The notes below the pieces were generated by a model, which saw only the letters and a list, made by a program, of their open reading frames with translations, ran no database searches and had not been told where the DNA came from. The translations under genes and the position numbers were made by a program. A DNA stretch of 64,000 bases. Origin: CADEFX01 sp050260355 (lineage in GTDB: Bacteria; Pseudomonadota; Alphaproteobacteria; Rhizobiales; Hyphomicrobiaceae). The stretch spans positions 1 through 64,000 of the forward strand of contig JBLNBZ010000063.1 in the NCBI GenBank assembly GCA_050260355.1, read 5' to 3'. Shown piece by piece: positions 63,044-64,000 of this stretch; position 1 is the first letter of the stretch, and every line of letters starts with the position of its first letter.

Positions 63044-64000
63044 ATGGGCCGGGGGACACTGACGCTGCCGTTCCTCGGTTGGCTCACGGCGGCAGTGTTC
63101 TTCTTCTATGCCTGGGTGCTGCGCGTGGCGCCCAGCGTCATGATCGAGGAGCTGATGCGCGACTTCGCGGTCGGCGCGGCGGCGATCGGCAACCTGTCGG
63201 CGTTCTACTTCTACGGCTATGCGGGCCTGCAGATCCCGATCGGCATGATGATCGATCGCTTCGGGCCACGGCGGCTGATCGCGTCGGCCGCAGCCGTGTG
63301 CGCGCTGGGCTGCGTGCTGTTCGCCTGCAGCAGCGTGTTCTGGGGCGCTGCCGCAGGCCGCTTCCTGATCGGCGCGTCGGCAGCCTTCAGCCTGGTCGGC
63401 GCCATGGCGGTGGCGGGGCAGTGGTTTCCCGCCAACCGGTTCGCGCTGCTGAGCGGGCTCGCCATGATGCTGGGCATGGCCGGCGGCGTGTTCGGGCAGG
63501 CGCCGCTGCGCGCGGCCGTCGAGGCATTCGACTGGCGCGGCGCGGTGTTGCTGACGGCGGCCGGCGGCGTCGTGCTGGCTCTCGCGGCCTGGGGGACGGT
63601 GCGCGACCGGCAGCGCGGATCGGGCGGCTTTGCCCACGTGCTGGCGGGCCTGGGACAGGTGATGCGCAACCCGCAGACCTGGCTCATCGCCATTGCCGGA
63701 CTCGGCACGACCGGGCCGCTGCTCGGCTTCGCGGGACTGTGGGGTGTGCCGTATCTCGTCGCCACGCACGGGCTCGATCACAAGGCCGCGGCGAGCATCA
63801 CCTCGACCTTGTTCATCGGCTGGGGCGTGGGCGCGCCGCTGTTCGGCTGGCTGTCCGACCGCATCGGCCTCAGGCGTCCGCCGTTCGTGGCCGGCGTCCT
63901 GGTGTGCGCGGCCGCGATGGCGGCGCTGATCTATGTGCCCGAGCTGCCGGTCCCCGCCATTGCGCTGCTGTGCTTTCTCTGCGGCTTCGGCGGCTCCTCG
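63044..64000 (+). CDS. MFS transporter, cut by the window edge
   Basis: Only the first 319 residues are visible; the frame is open to base 64000 and has no stop. It begins MGRGTLTLPFLGWLTAAVFF and shows at least nine hydrophobic segments. The MFS loop motif between helices 2 and 3 reads GMMIDRFGPRRLIA and its counterpart in the second half is GWLSDRIGLRR. The AASPS-type loop near the start (RVAPSVMIEEL) is like that of the acyl- or nitrate-type MFS subfamily, but the substrate is unknown. It is closely spaced after thrS and may be cotranscribed. Confidence 0.9.
   Translation, partial: MGRGTLTLPFLGWLTAAVFFFYAWVLRVAPSVMIEELMRDFAVGAAAIGNLSAFYFYGYAGLQIPIGMMIDRFGPRRLIASAAAVCALGCVLFACSSVFWGAAAGRFLIGASAAFSLVGAMAVAGQWFPANRFALLSGLAMMLGMAGGVFGQAPLRAAVEAFDWRGAVLLTAAGGVVLALAAWGTVRDRQRGSGGFAHVLAGLGQVMRNPQTWLIAIAGLGTTGPLLGFAGLWGVPYLVATHGLDHKAAASITSTLFIGWGVGAPLFGWLSDRIGLRRPPFVAGVLVCAAAMAALIYVPELPVPAIALLCFLCGFGGSS

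Overview
This is a high-GC bacterial chromosome segment that reads as an alphaproteobacterium, most likely of the order Hyphomicrobiales (Rhizobiales). The evidence is gene content and order: yceD-plsX-fabH-ihfA-merR without rpmF, cysE followed by a DUF3126 protein, hisI-folE opposite an IscU-like gene and yidD, a ubiquinol-cytochrome c chaperone, PAS_5 and BTLCP proteins, and a K+-independent H+-pyrophosphatase. I see about 66 intact protein genes, two gene remnants, one tRNA and one gene cut by the right edge. The species cannot be named from the sequence alone.

Layout. 1-5.4 kb: nitroreductase divergent from an ABC importer (ATPase, permease, NMT1/SsuA-like receptor), then DoxX and a tartrate-dehydrogenase-family enzyme. 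5.4-15.3 kb: housekeeping genes (thiL, H+-PPase, bamE, cytochrome bc1 chaperone, yceD, plsX, fabH, ihfA, merR, phosphopantetheinyl transferase) ending at tRNA-Pro(GGG). 15.4-16.9 kb: an AT-richer islet behind that tRNA with two unknown genes, one GIY-YIG-like, and a decayed tyrosine-integrase fragment. 16.9-25.4 kb: accessory metabolism (EamA exporter, DUF1127, LysR, a prpD remnant, chrA, several small proteins, aldo/keto reductase, SDR, GMC oxidoreductase). 25.4-31.2 kb: serB, miaA, ilvB, a glutathione-transferase gene, ilvH, a methyltransferase. 31.5-39.2 kb: a YfhO-like membrane protein and a TRAP transporter (DctQ-DctM) with two paralogous Tat-exported DctP receptors. 39.4-46.3 kb: acyl-CoA metabolism plus a class V aminotransferase and an alpha/beta hydrolase. 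46.5-55.5 kb: cysE, DUF3126, gamma-carbonic anhydrase, envelope and signalling proteins (BTLCP, PilZ, PAS_5, rhomboid, CBS, patatin), hisI, folE, IscU-like, yidD. 55.6-60.6 kb: the least ordinary locus. 61-64 kb: thrS and a partial MFS transporter.

The locus at 55.6-60.6 kb is an apparent five-gene operon on the minus strand. It encodes an exported DsrE-family protein followed by two copies of a pair: a TAXI-type TRAP solute receptor and an envelope protein with a conserved N-terminal domain plus C-terminal Sel1 repeats. No TRAP permease genes lie beside it. Two receptors without a visible transporter, each paired with the same unusual partner, make it the best candidate in the window for an undescribed envelope sensing or binding system.

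Most of the rest is ordinary core metabolism: fatty-acid initiation (plsX, fabH), branched-chain amino acid synthesis (ilvB, ilvH), cysteine (cysE), histidine (hisI), folate (folE), thiamine (thiL), serine (serB), tRNA modification and charging (miaA, thrS), and import and beta-oxidation functions typical of a heterotroph living on organic acids and fatty acids. Functions are assigned from visible motifs and protein architecture; no database search was run.
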